Below, piece by piece: positions 44,142-53,610 of a DNA stretch of 64,000 nucleotides. Both the position numbers and the translations under genes were made by a program. Positions within the stretch are counted from its first letter, which is position 1, and each line of letters begins with the position of its first letter. This stretch comes from Lutibacter sp. Hel_I_33_5 (GTDB lineage: Bacteria; Bacteroidota; Bacteroidia; Flavobacteriales; Flavobacteriaceae). The notes beneath the pieces are model-generated. The model was not told where the DNA came from. It was given only the letters and a program-made list of their open reading frames with translations, and made no database searches. The stretch covers positions 1,341,501-1,405,500 of the forward strand of contig NZ_VISM01000001.1 in assembly GCF_007827455.1 (NCBI RefSeq), given 5' to 3'.

Positions 44142-46816
44142 TGAAGATTAATCAAACAAAATACATGAAACTATCTGGTTTAGAACCTTTGGTTCTAAAC
44201 GAAAACAGTAATTTCATAAACGTCGGAGAACGAACAAATGTAGCAGGATCACGTAAATTTCTTCGTTTAGTAAAAGAAGAAAAATTTGATGAAGCGTTAG
44301 ATGTAGCACGTCATCAAGTGGATGGTGGTGCGCAAATTATTGACATTAATATGGACGATGGTCTTATTGATGGAAAAGAGGCCATGGTTCGTTTTTTGAA
44401 TTTAATTGCTGCCGAACCTGATATTTGTAGAGTACCTATAATGATTGACAGCTCCAAGTGGGAAATCATTGAAGCTGGATTACAAGTAGTACAAGGAAAA
44501 TGTGTTGTAAATTCAATTTCATTAAAAGAAGGAGAAGAAAAATTCATTTGGGAAGCTACTCAAATTAAACGTTATGGTGCAGCTGTAATTGTAATGGCTT
44601 TTGATGAAGTTGGACAAGCGGATAATTACGAACGTAGAATTGAAATTTCAAAACGTTCTTATGATATTTTAGTTGATAAAGTAGGTTTTCCTTCCGAAGA
44701 TATTATTTTCGATTTAAACATTTTTCCTGTAGCTACAGGAATGGATGAACATAAAAAAAATGCCATCGATTTTATTGAAGCAACCCGTTGGGTGCGTCAA
44801 AACTTACCAAATGCTAGTGTTAGTGGAGGTGTGAGTAATGTGTCTTTTTCTTTTAGAGGAAATAATGGTGTACGTGAAGCAATGCACTCAGTGTTTTTAT
44901 ACCACGCAATTCAAGCTGGCATGAATATGGGGATTGTGAATCCAGCGCTTTTAGAAGTGTATGACGATATTCCAAAAGATTTATTAGAACATGTTGAAGA
45001 TGTTATTTTAAACCGAAGAGATGATGCTACCGAACGTTTATTAGACTTTGCAGAAACTGTAAAAGGATCAAAAGTTGAAAAAGGATTGGATTTATCTTGG
45101 CGAGAAAATCCAACACAAGATCGTATTACTCATGCTTTAGTAAAAGGTATTGATGCTTTTATAGTCGAAGATGTAGAAACGGCAAGACAAGAATCTGAAA
45201 AACCTATAGATGTTATTGAAGGTCATTTAATGATTGGTATGAATGTGGTAGGTGATTTATTCGGCGCTGGTAAAATGTTTTTACCGCAAGTGGTAAAATC
45301 AGCACGTGTAATGAAAAAAGCAGTTGCTTATTTAAATCCATTTATTGAAGCCGAAAAAACAGAAAAACAAGAACCTGTTGGAAAAATATTAATGGCAACC
45401 GTAAAAGGTGATGTACATGATATTGGTAAAAATATTGTAAGCGTAGTACTAGCCTGTAACAACTATGAAATAGTTGATTTAGGTGTAATGGTACCACCAG
45501 AAAAAATTATTGCAACTGCAAAAGAACAAAATGTAGATGTTATAGGTTTAAGTGGTTTGATTACTCCATCATTAGACGAAATGGTGTACTTAGCAAAAGA
45601 AATGGAGCGTCAAAACTTTACCATTCCGTTATTAATTGGTGGTGCAACAACCTCTAAAGCTCATACAGCTGTTAAAATAGATACCCAATATAAAAATGCG
45701 GTAGTTCATGTAAATGATGCATCAAGAGCGGTAACTGTTGTAGGTGATTTATTAAACAAGAAAACGTCGCAAGAATATGTGACTAATATGAAAAAAGACT
45801 ATGATTTGTTCCGTGAAAAGTTTTTAAAACGCGGAAAAACAAAATCATATATTTCTATAGAAGAAGCACGTAAGCGAAAATTTAAAATAGATTGGGAAAC
45901 AACCAATATTACAAAACCTAACGAATTAGGCGTTCAAACTTTAGAACAACTAAGTTTAAAAGAATTAATCCCATATATTGATTGGAGTCCGTTTTTTAGA
46001 AGTTGGGACTTACATGGTAAATATCCATCTATTTTAGAAGATAAGGTTGTAGGTGAACAAGCAAGGAGTTTATTTAATGATGCTCAGGACATGTTGAATA
46101 AAATTGTTGCAAATCAATCTTTTAAGCCTAAAGGGATTTTTGGATTATTTGAAGCAAACACCATAAATGACGATGATATCTCGGTTCAAAAAAACGAAAA
46201 AGAAATTGCAGTGTTTAGAACACTACGTCAGCAATTAAAAAAACGTGATGGTATACCTAGTTTCGGATTAGCCGATTTTGTTGCCCCAAAAGAAAGTAAT
46301 AAAAAAGATTATGTTGGTGCATTTTGTACCGCTATTTTTGGAGCTGATGAATTAGCAAAATCGTATAAAGAAAATCTAGACGATTATAATGCTATTATGA
46401 CACAAGCATTAGCAGATCGATTTGCTGAAGCTTTTGCAGAATATTTACATCATCGTGTTAGAACCCAACATTGGGGTTATGCAAGTGACGAAAATTTAAG
46501 TAACGAAGATTTTATAAAGGAAACCTATAAAGGAATTAGACCAGCACCAGGTTACCCTGCATGTCCAGATCATTTAGAAAAAGAAACGATTTGGGAATTA
46601 TTGAATGTAGAAAACAAAATTGGTGTAACCTTAACGGAAAGTTTAGCCATGTGGCCTGGAGCTGCAGTATCTGGTTTTTATTTTGCAAATGAAGAATCTA
46701 AATATTTTGGTTTAGGAAAAATTACTCAAGATCAAGTAATTGATTTTGCAGATAGAAAAGGAATCACTTTAGAAAAAGCGAACAAATGGTTACATCCTAA
46801 TTTAGCGGAAGAGTAA
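44141..46816 (+). CDS. metH: Methionine synthase, folate/cobalamin/activation half
   Basis: An 891-residue protein with the remaining MetH modules. The pterin-binding domain is about 20-320 ([20 protein letters not shown]). The B12 cap and B12-binding domain carry [33 protein letters not shown], where His is the cobalt ligand, at about 425. The activation domain is near the C-terminus ([17 protein letters not shown]). It transfers methyl from methyl-THF through cobalamin. No TonB-type B12 transporter is in the window. Confidence 0.95.
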   Translation: MKINQTKYMKLSGLEPLVLNENSNFINVGERTNVAGSRKFLRLVKEEKFDEALDVARHQVDGGAQIIDINMDDGLIDGKEAMVRFLNLIAAEPDICRVPIMIDSSKWEIIEAGLQVVQGKCVVNSISLKEGEEKFIWEATQIKRYGAAVIVMAFDEVGQADNYERRIEISKRSYDILVDKVGFPSEDIIFDLNIFPVATGMDEHKKNAIDFIEATRWVRQNLPNASVSGGVSNVSFSFRGNNGVREAMHSVFLYHAIQAGMNMGIVNPALLEVYDDIPKDLLEHVEDVILNRRDDATERLLDFAETVKGSKVEKGLDLSWRENPTQDRITHALVKGIDAFIVEDVETARQESEKPIDVIEGHLMIGMNVVGDLFGAGKMFLPQVVKSARVMKKAVAYLNPFIEAEKTEKQEPVGKILMATVKGDVHDIGKNIVSVVLACNNYEIVDLGVMVPPEKIIATAKEQNVDVIGLSGLITPSLDEMVYLAKEMERQNFTIPLLIGGATTSKAHTAVKIDTQYKNAVVHVNDASRAVTVVGDLLNKKTSQEYVTNMKKDYDLFREKFLKRGKTKSYISIEEARKRKFKIDWETTNITKPNELGVQTLEQLSLKELIPYIDWSPFFRSWDLHGKYPSILEDKVVGEQARSLFNDAQDMLNKIVANQSFKPKGIFGLFEANTINDDDISVQKNEKEIAVFRTLRQQLKKRDGIPSFGLADFVAPKESNKKDYVGAFCTAIFGADELAKSYKENLDDYNAIMTQALADRFAEAFAEYLHHRVRTQHWGYASDENLSNEDFIKETYKGIRPAPGYPACPDHLEKETIWELLNVENKIGVTLTESLAMWPGAAVSGFYFANEESKYFGLGKITQDQVIDFADRKGITLEKANKWLHPNLAEE

Positions 46817-46914
46817 GCTTGCGTTAGCGATTGAAACGGCATCCTTTTTTGAGGAACGAAAAAAAGATATAGTGTAAAGCGCGACCCTTGAGGTAACGCC
46901 CAAGAAAAATAAAT
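46817..46914. repeat. GC-richer intergenic repeat between metH and metF
   Basis: The 98-bp gap has base composition unlike the surrounding genes, with GCTTGCGTTAGCGATTG, AACGGCATCC and AAGCGCGACCC segments that I recognise as a widespread Flavobacterial intergenic repeat. Short self-complementary arms such as TTGCG...CGCAA-like pairs occur but no strong terminator. Confidence 0.5.
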
Positions 46915-47868
46915 ATGAAAGTAACAGATCACATAAAAAAAGCAAATGGTAAAACATTATTTTCGTTTGAAATAATACCGCCAAAAAAAGGGAAAAGCAT
47001 TCAGGAATTATATAGCAATATAGATCCGTTAATGGAATTTAAGCCTCCTTTTATTGATGTAACAACTTCTAGAGAAGAGTTTATATATATTGAGAAAGAA
47101 GGGCTGTTTGATAGAAAAATTACTAGAATGCGTCCTGGAACTTTGGGAATTTGCGCTGCTATAAAACATAAATATAATGTAGATACTGTTCCGCATGTAT
47201 TATGTGGTGGTTTCACAAAGGAAGAAACCGAATATTTACTGGTAGATTGTCATTATTTGGGTATTAATAACGTGATGGCTTTACGTGGTGATGCCATGAA
47301 AGGTGAGCAATATTTTAAAGCGACCAAAGGCGGACATTCTTTTGCTACTGAGTTAGTTGCTCAAATTCAAGATTTAAATTGCGGGAATTATTTACATGAT
47401 GGCGTAACTGTTGATGATAAATCTGACTTTTGTATTGGGGTTGCTGGATATCCTGAAAAACACATGGAGGCTCCGTCTTTAAATACTGATTTAATGCGTT
47501 TAAAAGAAAAGGTTGATGCTGGAGCAGATTATGTAGTAACTCAGATGTTTTTCGACAATAAAAAGTATTTCGAGTTTGTAGAAGCTGCAAAAAATATTGG
47601 GATTAATGTGCCTATTATTCCGGGAATTAAACCTTTAGCAGTAAAAAGGCATTTACAATTATTACCTCAAGTTTTTAAGATTGATATTCCAGAAAATTTA
47701 ATTCAGGCTATAGATTCATGTAAAGACAATAAAGCAGTAAGGCAAGTGGGTATTGAATTTGCAATTGAACAATCTAAAGAATTGTTAGCTGCAGGTGTGC
47801 CTGTTTTACACTACTACTCTATGGGGAAATCTAGCAATATACAGCAAATAGCTTCTGCTATATTCTAA
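46915..47868 (+). CDS. metF: Methylenetetrahydrofolate reductase
   Basis: A 317-residue MetF, a flavin TIM barrel producing 5-methyl-THF, the methyl donor for MetH. It begins FSFEIIPPKKGKSIQELY, has DVTTSREEF, HVLCGGFTKEETEYLL, NVMALRGDAMKGEQ, and DAGADYVVTQMFFDNKKYFEFVEAA, all expected. Operon position behind metH fits its role and the SAM-I riboswitch. Confidence 0.95.
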   Translation: MKVTDHIKKANGKTLFSFEIIPPKKGKSIQELYSNIDPLMEFKPPFIDVTTSREEFIYIEKEGLFDRKITRMRPGTLGICAAIKHKYNVDTVPHVLCGGFTKEETEYLLVDCHYLGINNVMALRGDAMKGEQYFKATKGGHSFATELVAQIQDLNCGNYLHDGVTVDDKSDFCIGVAGYPEKHMEAPSLNTDLMRLKEKVDAGADYVVTQMFFDNKKYFEFVEAAKNIGINVPIIPGIKPLAVKRHLQLLPQVFKIDIPENLIQAIDSCKDNKAVRQVGIEFAIEQSKELLAAGVPVLHYYSMGKSSNIQQIASAIF

Positions 47869-47924
47869 ATTTGTAAGGATAGAAAGGATTGATAGACAGA
47901 TAAGAAAAAGTAATTTTATAAAAA

Positions 47925-47954
47925 TTGCTTTGGTAAAATATTTGTTTACTTTTG
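47925..47954 (+). promoter_or_regulatory. Promoter of trxA
   Basis: TTG at 47925-47927 and TACTTTTG at 47947-47954 with a 19-base spacer, 38 bases upstream of the trxA ATG. Confidence 0.75.
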
Positions 47955-47992
47955 TAGGAACAAATTAAGAATAACAATTAAAATAAAATATA

Positions 47993-48310
47993 ATGGCATT
48001 AGAAATAACAGATGCAACGTTTGATGAAGTAGTATTAAAATCAGACAAACCAGTTTTAGTAGATTTTTGGGCAGCTTGGTGTGGACCGTGTAGAATGGTT
48101 GGACCTATTGTTGATGAAATTCATACTGAATATGATGGTAAAGCTATTGTTGGTAAAGTAGATGTTGATGCAAACCAAGAATTTGCAGCTAAATACGGTG
48201 TAAGAAATATACCTACTGTGTTAATCTTTAAAAACGGAGAAGTTGTAGATAAGCAAGTTGGTGTTGCGCCTAAAAACGTCTACACTGGTAAAATAGACGC
48301 AGCTTTATAA
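47993..48310 (+). CDS. trxA: Thioredoxin
   Basis: A 105-residue thioredoxin with the active site WCGPC in FWAAWCGPCRMV (about residues 30-36) and the cis-proline region RNIPTVLIFKNGE. It reduces protein disulfides with thioredoxin reductase. It has its own promoter and terminator. Confidence 0.97.
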   Translation: MALEITDATFDEVVLKSDKPVLVDFWAAWCGPCRMVGPIVDEIHTEYDGKAIVGKVDVDANQEFAAKYGVRNIPTVLIFKNGEVVDKQVGVAPKNVYTGKIDAAL

Positions 48311-48335
48311 AAAGCATTTTTATAAAAGATATCTA

Positions 48336-48367
48336 AAAAGGTTTGGCTAAGGTCAAACCTTTTTTTA
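48336..48367 (+). terminator. Terminator of trxA
   Basis: AAAAGGTTTG / CAAACCTTTT hairpin followed by a T-run, 26 bases after the trxA stop and before the DUF58 gene. Confidence 0.8.
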
Positions 48368-48379
48368 TTTTCGGTACAT

Positions 48380-49300
48380 ATGAATCTTTCAGAAACAAAA
48401 TCTTCAGAAATTAAAAACTTAGACTTGTTAGCTAAACAAGTTGTTGAGGGTTTTATAACGGGTAAACATAAAAGTCCGTTTCATGGATTTTCTGTTGAAT
48501 TTTCTGAACACAAATTATATAACAAAGGAGAAAGTACGCGTCATATTGATTGGAAGCTTTTTGCCAAGACCGAAAAACTCTACACTAAAAAATACGAAGA
48601 GGAAACTAATTTACGTTGTCATATTATTATTGATAATTCTGCTTCGATGCATTATCCAGTTGTAAAAAATCAATCTATCGATTCTTTAAACAAAATTGGT
48701 TTTTCTGCAATAGCCGCTGCTTCTTTAATGGAGATTTTAAAACGCCAGAGAGACGCTGTTGGATTAAGTATTTATTCTGACACCTATGAGTATTACGCCC
48801 CGGAAAAAGGAAGTGAACGCCACAGAAAGATGATTTTACATCAACTTGATCAATTATTAACTTCTGAAACAACAAAAGGAACAAAGACGTATCAATATTT
48901 ACATGAAATTGCAGAAAAGATCCATAGAAGATCTTTAATTTTTTTGTTTACGGATATGTTCCAAACCACCAAAGAAAAGGAGGAACTTTTAGAGTCACTT
49001 CGTCATCTAAAGCACAATAAACATGAAGTCGTTTTGTTTCATACATACGATGGAAAGACTGAATTTGACTTTAATTTTGATGATTCGCCTAAAAAATTCA
49101 TAGATATTGAGACTGGCGAAGAAATTAATTTATATGCTCAAAATATTCAAAAAGAATACACAAATTTAGTTACCGAATATTTTAAAGAATTAAAAAACAA
49201 ATGCTTACAATATAAAATAGATTATGTTCCTGTAGATATCAATCTAGGCTTTCATCAAATATTAACTACTTATTTGGTGAGCAGAAAAAAAATGATGTAA
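48380..49300 (+). CDS. DUF58 domain protein
   Basis: A 306-residue soluble protein with DUF58 features: GKHKSPFHGFSVEFSEHKLYNKGESTRHIDWKLFAKTEKLY, then a VWA-like core HIIIDNSASMHYP (a MIDAS-type DxSxS) and LIFLFTDMFQ. DUF58 proteins usually accompany MoxR AAA+ ATPases and VWA or BatA genes; none lies next to this copy in the window. Separate from trxA by a terminator. Confidence 0.88.
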   Translation: MNLSETKSSEIKNLDLLAKQVVEGFITGKHKSPFHGFSVEFSEHKLYNKGESTRHIDWKLFAKTEKLYTKKYEEETNLRCHIIIDNSASMHYPVVKNQSIDSLNKIGFSAIAAASLMEILKRQRDAVGLSIYSDTYEYYAPEKGSERHRKMILHQLDQLLTSETTKGTKTYQYLHEIAEKIHRRSLIFLFTDMFQTTKEKEELLESLRHLKHNKHEVVLFHTYDGKTEFDFNFDDSPKKFIDIETGEEINLYAQNIQKEYTNLVTEYFKELKNKCLQYKIDYVPVDINLGFHQILTTYLVSRKKMM

Positions 49301-49365
49301 AATTTTAATTTTTTGTTTTGCCAATACAAGGAACTAACTTATATTTGCAACCGCATTTATGCAAC

Positions 49366-49439
49366 GGTTTGGTAGTTCAGCTGGTTAGAATACCTGCCTG
49401 TCACGCAGGGGGTCGCGGGTTCGAGTCCCGTCCAGACCG
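49366..49439 (+). tRNA. tRNA-Asp (anticodon GTC)
   Basis: Acceptor GGTTTGG / CCAGACC (one T-G pair), anticodon arm CCTGC CTGTCAC GCAGG with anticodon GTC, and T arm with loop TTCGAGT. Discriminator G. CCA is not encoded. Confidence 0.96.
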
Positions 49440-49440
49440 C

Positions 49441-49473
49441 AAAAAAAGCTTCTCATTTGAGAAGCTTTTTTTA
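49441..49473 (+). terminator. Terminator after tRNA-Asp
   Basis: AAAAAAGCTTCTCA / TGAGAAGCTTTTTT hairpin with T-run directly after the tRNA; on the minus strand it could also serve the DUF1508 gene. Confidence 0.88.
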
Positions 49474-49493
49474 TATATTTATTTTGATAAATA

Positions 49494-49820
49494 CTATACC
49501 TCTTCTACAGAAGCATCAGGCGCGTTTTTCTTAACAGAAGCAATTCCGTTTTCCATAGCTCCATCATTAGAATACATTTCGCTATTTCCAATAACTTGTC
49601 CGTTAGACGATTTTAAGTTGAAGTAAGGACTTCCATCTTTTGCTACTGCCCTTTCAAACATAGCATCGTTTTGCGAGTTTGTTCTAACAGATTCTATTCC
49701 GTTATCACACCCTGCTTTATTAGCATACCCTTGACTTGATAAAATTATTTGACCGTTACCAGCTTTTAAGTTAAAACGAAACTTACCTGCTTTATCAGTT
49801 TTAATTTCAAATTTTCCCAT
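49494..49820 (-). CDS. DUF1508 (YegP-like) protein
   Basis: A 108-residue protein made of two copies of the DUF1508 motif: KFEIKTDKAGKFRFNLKAGNGQIILSSQGYANKAGCDNGIESVR and then SPYFNLKSSNGQVIGNSEMYSNDGAMENGIASVKKNAP. Such two-repeat YegP proteins are small, soluble and widespread, with no established function. Own transcription unit. Confidence 0.9.
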   Translation of the reverse strand: MGKFEIKTDKAGKFRFNLKAGNGQIILSSQGYANKAGCDNGIESVRTNSQNDAMFERAVAKDGSPYFNLKSSNGQVIGNSEMYSNDGAMENGIASVKKNAPDASVEEV

Positions 49821-49873
49821 TTTGTTTGATTTTTAAATTATGGATATAAATATAAAAAAATATTCAACCAAAA

Positions 49874-49902
49874 AAAACCTAGAAGTAAACTTCTAGGCTT
49901 TT
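49874..49902 (-). terminator. Terminator of the sugar symporter gene
   Basis: CCTAGAAGTAAACTTCTAGG hairpin with an A-run on its left (T-run on the minus strand), 27 bases after the symporter stop. Confidence 0.8.
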
Positions 49903-49924
49903 ATATTTTTTAAAACTTTTTATT

Positions 49925-51553
49925 TTACCAGAAAAGGCAATATAATACAGCTGTAATAATAGAAATTACAATAGAAACAATATTAAATAATGGTGATGTT
50001 TTAAACAACTCTTTACTTAAAGGTATTCCTTTTTCATCATCTGCTCCTTTATTTTGTAAATAACTAATTACAATAATTACTAGCATAGTTAATACCGCTG
50101 TTAAGCCCATTTGATGCATCCATGGCTCTAAAGCTGCAATAGGTATGTATTTTAAAGCTAACGCAATAGGAATTGATAAAACTGCTCCCCAAATCGCTGC
50201 ATTATTAGTTGTTTTCTTCCAGAATAATCCTAAAATAAATACTGCTAAAATACCAGGACTTACTACTCCAGTCCATTCTTGGATAAATTGAAATGCTTGA
50301 TCTATACCTCCTAATAAAGGGGCCATAATCACTGCAATAATTAATGCTACTGCGGCAGAAATTCTACCAACATTTACAGTCTGCTTATCATTTGCATTTT
50401 TATTAATGTATTGCTTATAAATATCCATCGTAAAAATAGTAGAAGTCGAATTTAACATAGACGCTAAAGAAGATACAATTGCTGCTGCTAATGCTGCAAA
50501 AGCCACACCTTTAAGTCCAGTTGGTAAAAACTGTAATAACCAAGGATATGCTTTATCTGCTTGTTCTGCAGATGGTAAACTTAATGTTCCTGCTTCTCCT
50601 AAAGTAGCCATAATCGCTGGATCATTCACCATAACATACGCCGCAATACCAGGTACAACAACAATTAATGGAATTACAATTTTTAATCCTGCTGCTAATA
50701 AAATACCTTTTTGAGATTCTTTTAAAGATTTAGCTGCTAATGTTCTTTGTATGATATACTGATTGAATCCCCAGTAATAAATGTTTGCAACCCAAAGACC
50801 ACCAACTAATACCCAAATACCAGGTAAATTATTATAGTTCTCGTTTGCTTCATCTAAAATCATATGAAATTTATCTGGTGCAGCTTCCATCACTTTAGAA
50901 AATCCTGCCATCACTCCTTCGCCTCCAGATACTGTATTTAAAGCTATATACGTTGTAGCCATACCACCTAAAACAAGAAAAACAACTTGTATTACATCTG
51001 TCCAAGCAACCGCAGATAAACCACCATATAAAGAATATGCTGCTGCAAATAATGCTAAACCAATTACGGCGTAAATCATATCTACTCCCATAATTGTTTC
51101 AATGGCTAAACCACCTAAATACAATACAGATGCAAGGTTAACAAATACATATAAGGCAATCCAGAAAACTGCAAGTATCGTTTTTAAATTGGTAGAAAAA
51201 CGCTTCTCTACAAATTCTGGAATTGTATACAGTCCTTTTTCAATAAAAATAGGTAGAAAATACTTACCTACAATAATTAAGGTAATGGCTGCCATCCACT
51301 CATATGAAGCGATTGCTAGTCCTAATGCAAAACCAGAACCTGACATTCCTATAAACTGTTCTGCCGAAATATTGGCTGCAATTAATGAAGCACCAATTGC
51401 CCACCATGGTAAAGATTTACTCGCTAAAAAGTAATCTTCAGCATTTTTTTGATGCCCTTTTTTATCTCTCGAAACCCATAATCCAACACCAAGTATAAGT
51501 ACACCATAGGCAATGAAAATTACGTAATCCCAAAAATGAAATCCACTAGTCAT
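49925..51553 (-). CDS. SGLT-type sodium/sugar symporter, probable galactose transporter
   Basis: A 542-residue sodium:solute symporter family protein with about 14 membrane helices. It begins WDYVIFIAYGVLILGVGLWVSRDKKG and shows AANISAEQFIGMSGSGFALG and ASLIAANISAE, typical of SglT-like sugar carriers. Context makes galactose the likely substrate: it is divergent from a GntR regulator and galM-galK-galT, and a palindromic operator covers both promoters. Transport specificity is inferred from context. Confidence 0.9.
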   Translation of the reverse strand: MTSGFHFWDYVIFIAYGVLILGVGLWVSRDKKGHQKNAEDYFLASKSLPWWAIGASLIAANISAEQFIGMSGSGFALGLAIASYEWMAAITLIIVGKYFLPIFIEKGLYTIPEFVEKRFSTNLKTILAVFWIALYVFVNLASVLYLGGLAIETIMGVDMIYAVIGLALFAAAYSLYGGLSAVAWTDVIQVVFLVLGGMATTYIALNTVSGGEGVMAGFSKVMEAAPDKFHMILDEANENYNNLPGIWVLVGGLWVANIYYWGFNQYIIQRTLAAKSLKESQKGILLAAGLKIVIPLIVVVPGIAAYVMVNDPAIMATLGEAGTLSLPSAEQADKAYPWLLQFLPTGLKGVAFAALAAAIVSSLASMLNSTSTIFTMDIYKQYINKNANDKQTVNVGRISAAVALIIAVIMAPLLGGIDQAFQFIQEWTGVVSPGILAVFILGLFWKKTTNNAAIWGAVLSIPIALALKYIPIAALEPWMHQMGLTAVLTMLVIIVISYLQNKGADDEKGIPLSKELFKTSPLFNIVSIVISIITAVLYCLFW

Positions 51554-51636
51554 ATTTTAGTTATTTAAATTAAATTTAGTTGTTTTTAATCTGATTACAA
51601 ACTATTCTCCTTAATTGAAAACAATTTATAACCTGC

Positions 51637-51667
51637 CAAATTTATACATTTTATTTTAAAAAACCAA
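51637..51667 (-). promoter_or_regulatory. Promoter of the symporter gene
   Basis: Minus-strand TTG (51667-51665) and TAAATTTG (51644-51637), spacer 20. The TTG lies inside the left arm of the palindromic operator at 51663-51686. The leader to the ATG is about 75 bases. Confidence 0.7.
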
Positions 51668-51686
51668 CTAGTAGGTACTGGTTGGT
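51663..51686. promoter_or_regulatory. Palindromic operator of the galactose regulon
   Basis: Arms ACCAACTAGTA and TACTGGTTGGT flank a central GG, symmetric at 10 of 11 positions per arm. Each arm supplies the TTG of a divergent promoter, so a bound repressor could block both. The adjacent GntR-family protein is the obvious candidate. Confidence 0.75.
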
Positions 51687-51711
51687 AAAATATAAATTTT
51701 ATATATATTTG
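51682..51711 (+). promoter_or_regulatory. Promoter of the gntR-galM-galK-galT operon
   Basis: TTG (51682-51684, inside the operator) and TATATTTG (51704-51711), spacer 19. The ATG starts only 6 bases after the -7 element, so the mRNA is probably leaderless. Confidence 0.75.
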
Positions 51712-51716
51712 CAGCT

Positions 51717-52715
51717 ATGGATTTTATTTCGATAAATAAAGATATTAGCACCCCTAAATATAAGCAAATCATTGACTCTATTGAAAATGCTATTATTGAA
51801 GGATTGCTAAAAAAAGAAGATAAAATTCCATCAATAAACGATATTAAAAACAGTTATCAATTATCAAGAGATACTGTTTTATTTGCGTTTAATGAATTAA
51901 AAAACAGAGGTATCATTAAATCTGTAGTTGGAAAAGGGTATTATGTAGCAAGTGAAAATGTTACTGTTATTCAAAAAATATTTTTACTTTTTGATGAGTT
52001 AAATTCCTTTAAAGAAGACTTATATAATTCTTTTTTAAAACACTTAGGCAATGATGTTCAAGTTGATATTTATTTCCATCATTTTAATGAAAATATTTTC
52101 AGCAAGCTGATTCAAGACAATCAAGGTGATTATAATTATTTTGTAATTATGCCAGCGAATTTAAAAAACACCAATGATGATATTAAAAAATTAGCGAATG
52201 ATAAAGTTTATATTTTAGATCAAATTCATGATGACTTAACTGATTATCCAGCGATTTATCAAAATTTCGAAAAAGCGCTTTTTAATAACTTAACTAAGAT
52301 AGTAAACGACATAAAAAAGTATCAAAAGCTAGTATTGGTTTTTTCTAAAGAAAAACAACCAGAAGGTATTCTTAATGGGTTTACAACTTTTTGTGAAGCA
52401 AATTCGATCTCTTTTGAAATTATAAATTCTTTTGATAACAGAGCAATAGAAAAAGGTGAACTCTACATTATTCTTGATGATAAAAATTTATTGAGAGTAA
52501 TTAAAAAAATGAAAGAAGAAAAACTAACGCTTGCAAAAGACATCGGGGTGATTTCCTATAATGACACGTTACTAAAAGAAATTGTTGAGGGTGGTATCAC
52601 TACTATTTCTACAGATTTTAATGCGATGGGGAAACGTTTGGCAGAAATGATTTTAAATAAAGAAAAAACTCAAATTGAGAATCCAAATAATATAATAATT
52701 AGAAATTCTATTTAA
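51717..52715 (+). CDS. GntR-type regulator with a LacI-like effector domain
   Basis: A 332-residue regulator. The N-terminal winged helix (about 13-82) reads PKYKQIIDSIENAIIEGLLKKEDKIPSINDIKNSYQLSRDTVLFAFNELKNRGIIKSVVGKGYYV, typical GntR. The rest (about 85-330) is a periplasmic-binding-protein-like sensor (for example KIFLLFDELNSFKEDLYNSFL and DIGVISYNDTLLKEIVEGGITTISTDFNAMGKRLAEMIL), as in LacI family proteins. Probably a repressor released by galactose or a relative. First gene of the operon. Confidence 0.88.
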   Translation: MDFISINKDISTPKYKQIIDSIENAIIEGLLKKEDKIPSINDIKNSYQLSRDTVLFAFNELKNRGIIKSVVGKGYYVASENVTVIQKIFLLFDELNSFKEDLYNSFLKHLGNDVQVDIYFHHFNENIFSKLIQDNQGDYNYFVIMPANLKNTNDDIKKLANDKVYILDQIHDDLTDYPAIYQNFEKALFNNLTKIVNDIKKYQKLVLVFSKEKQPEGILNGFTTFCEANSISFEIINSFDNRAIEKGELYIILDDKNLLRVIKKMKEEKLTLAKDIGVISYNDTLLKEIVEGGITTISTDFNAMGKRLAEMILNKEKTQIENPNNIIIRNSI

Positions 52716-52724
52716 CCCTTTTTA

Positions 52725-53609
52725 ATGTATACAATAAAACAAAATAATCATCATTTAATAATTGAAAATACACAGCAAAAAGTGTATTCTAAAATTCATT
52801 TAAATGAAGGTGCTAGTTTACAAGAATTAACACTTAACGGACATGCATTAATTACTGATTTAAGTCCATTAACGTATAGTGACACCTATGCATCATCAAT
52901 ATTATTTCCTTTTGCGAGTAGAATTAGAGATGGTAAATATGAATTTAATGGAGAAAAATTTCAACTAGATACAAATCAACGAGAAGAAAAAAATGCCTTG
53001 CATGGTTTGGTTTATAATAAACTATTTACGGTTCTTAAAAAAGAAGAGCATAATGATTATGCGGCTGTTTTACTAGAATATGTTGAAAATGATAAATCGC
53101 AAGGATTTCCTTTTACCTATACGATTCAAATTGAATACAGATGTACGCAAACCGAATTATCAGTAAAAATAAACGTAAAAAATACGGATGATCGTGTTTT
53201 TCCATTTACCATTGGATGGCACCCGTATTTTAATAGTAGTGATCTTTATAGTAGTTACCTAGACTTTAATAGTGATAAAACATTAACCTATGATGCAAAA
53301 AACATCACTAAAGAAGTTGTAGATTTTAATAATGATTCATCATTTACTATTGAAGACAAACAATTAGACAATTGTTTTCTTTTAAAAGATAACAGTGTAG
53401 AATTTACAACACCTAAGTATCGTTTTTCTATTGAATCTAGCGCAAAAGAAAACTTTTTACAAGTGTACACACCACCTAAGAAAAATATAATCGCAATAGA
53501 ACCAACTACCGGTGTTGCGGATAGCTTTAATAACAATATTGGATTACAAACTTTAGCTTCAAATGAGGTATATAAAATAGATTGGACTTTAAAATTAAAA
53601 AACATATAA
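52725..53609 (+). CDS. galM: Aldose 1-epimerase (mutarotase)
   Basis: A 294-residue galactose mutarotase-like enzyme. Conserved motifs: FPFASRIRDGKYEFNGEKFQL, NALHGLVYNK (His), the catalytic histidine in FTIGWHPYF (about residue 165), and the catalytic glutamate in IIAIEPTTGVADSFN (about residue 265). It interconverts galactose anomers for GalK. Ends 1 base before galK. Confidence 0.88.
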   Translation: MYTIKQNNHHLIIENTQQKVYSKIHLNEGASLQELTLNGHALITDLSPLTYSDTYASSILFPFASRIRDGKYEFNGEKFQLDTNQREEKNALHGLVYNKLFTVLKKEEHNDYAAVLLEYVENDKSQGFPFTYTIQIEYRCTQTELSVKINVKNTDDRVFPFTIGWHPYFNSSDLYSSYLDFNSDKTLTYDAKNITKEVVDFNNDSSFTIEDKQLDNCFLLKDNSVEFTTPKYRFSIESSAKENFLQVYTPPKKNIIAIEPTTGVADSFNNNIGLQTLASNEVYKIDWTLKLKNI

Positions 53610-53610
53610 A

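Noticed and set aside
46732..46984. Overlapping minus-strand open frames at the metH-metF junction
   Set aside because: They cross a repeat and the ends of two well-supported genes, with no homology features.
49318..49626. Plus-strand open frame of about 102 codons
   Set aside because: It runs through the tRNA-Asp gene and its terminator and overlaps the DUF1508 gene on the other strand.
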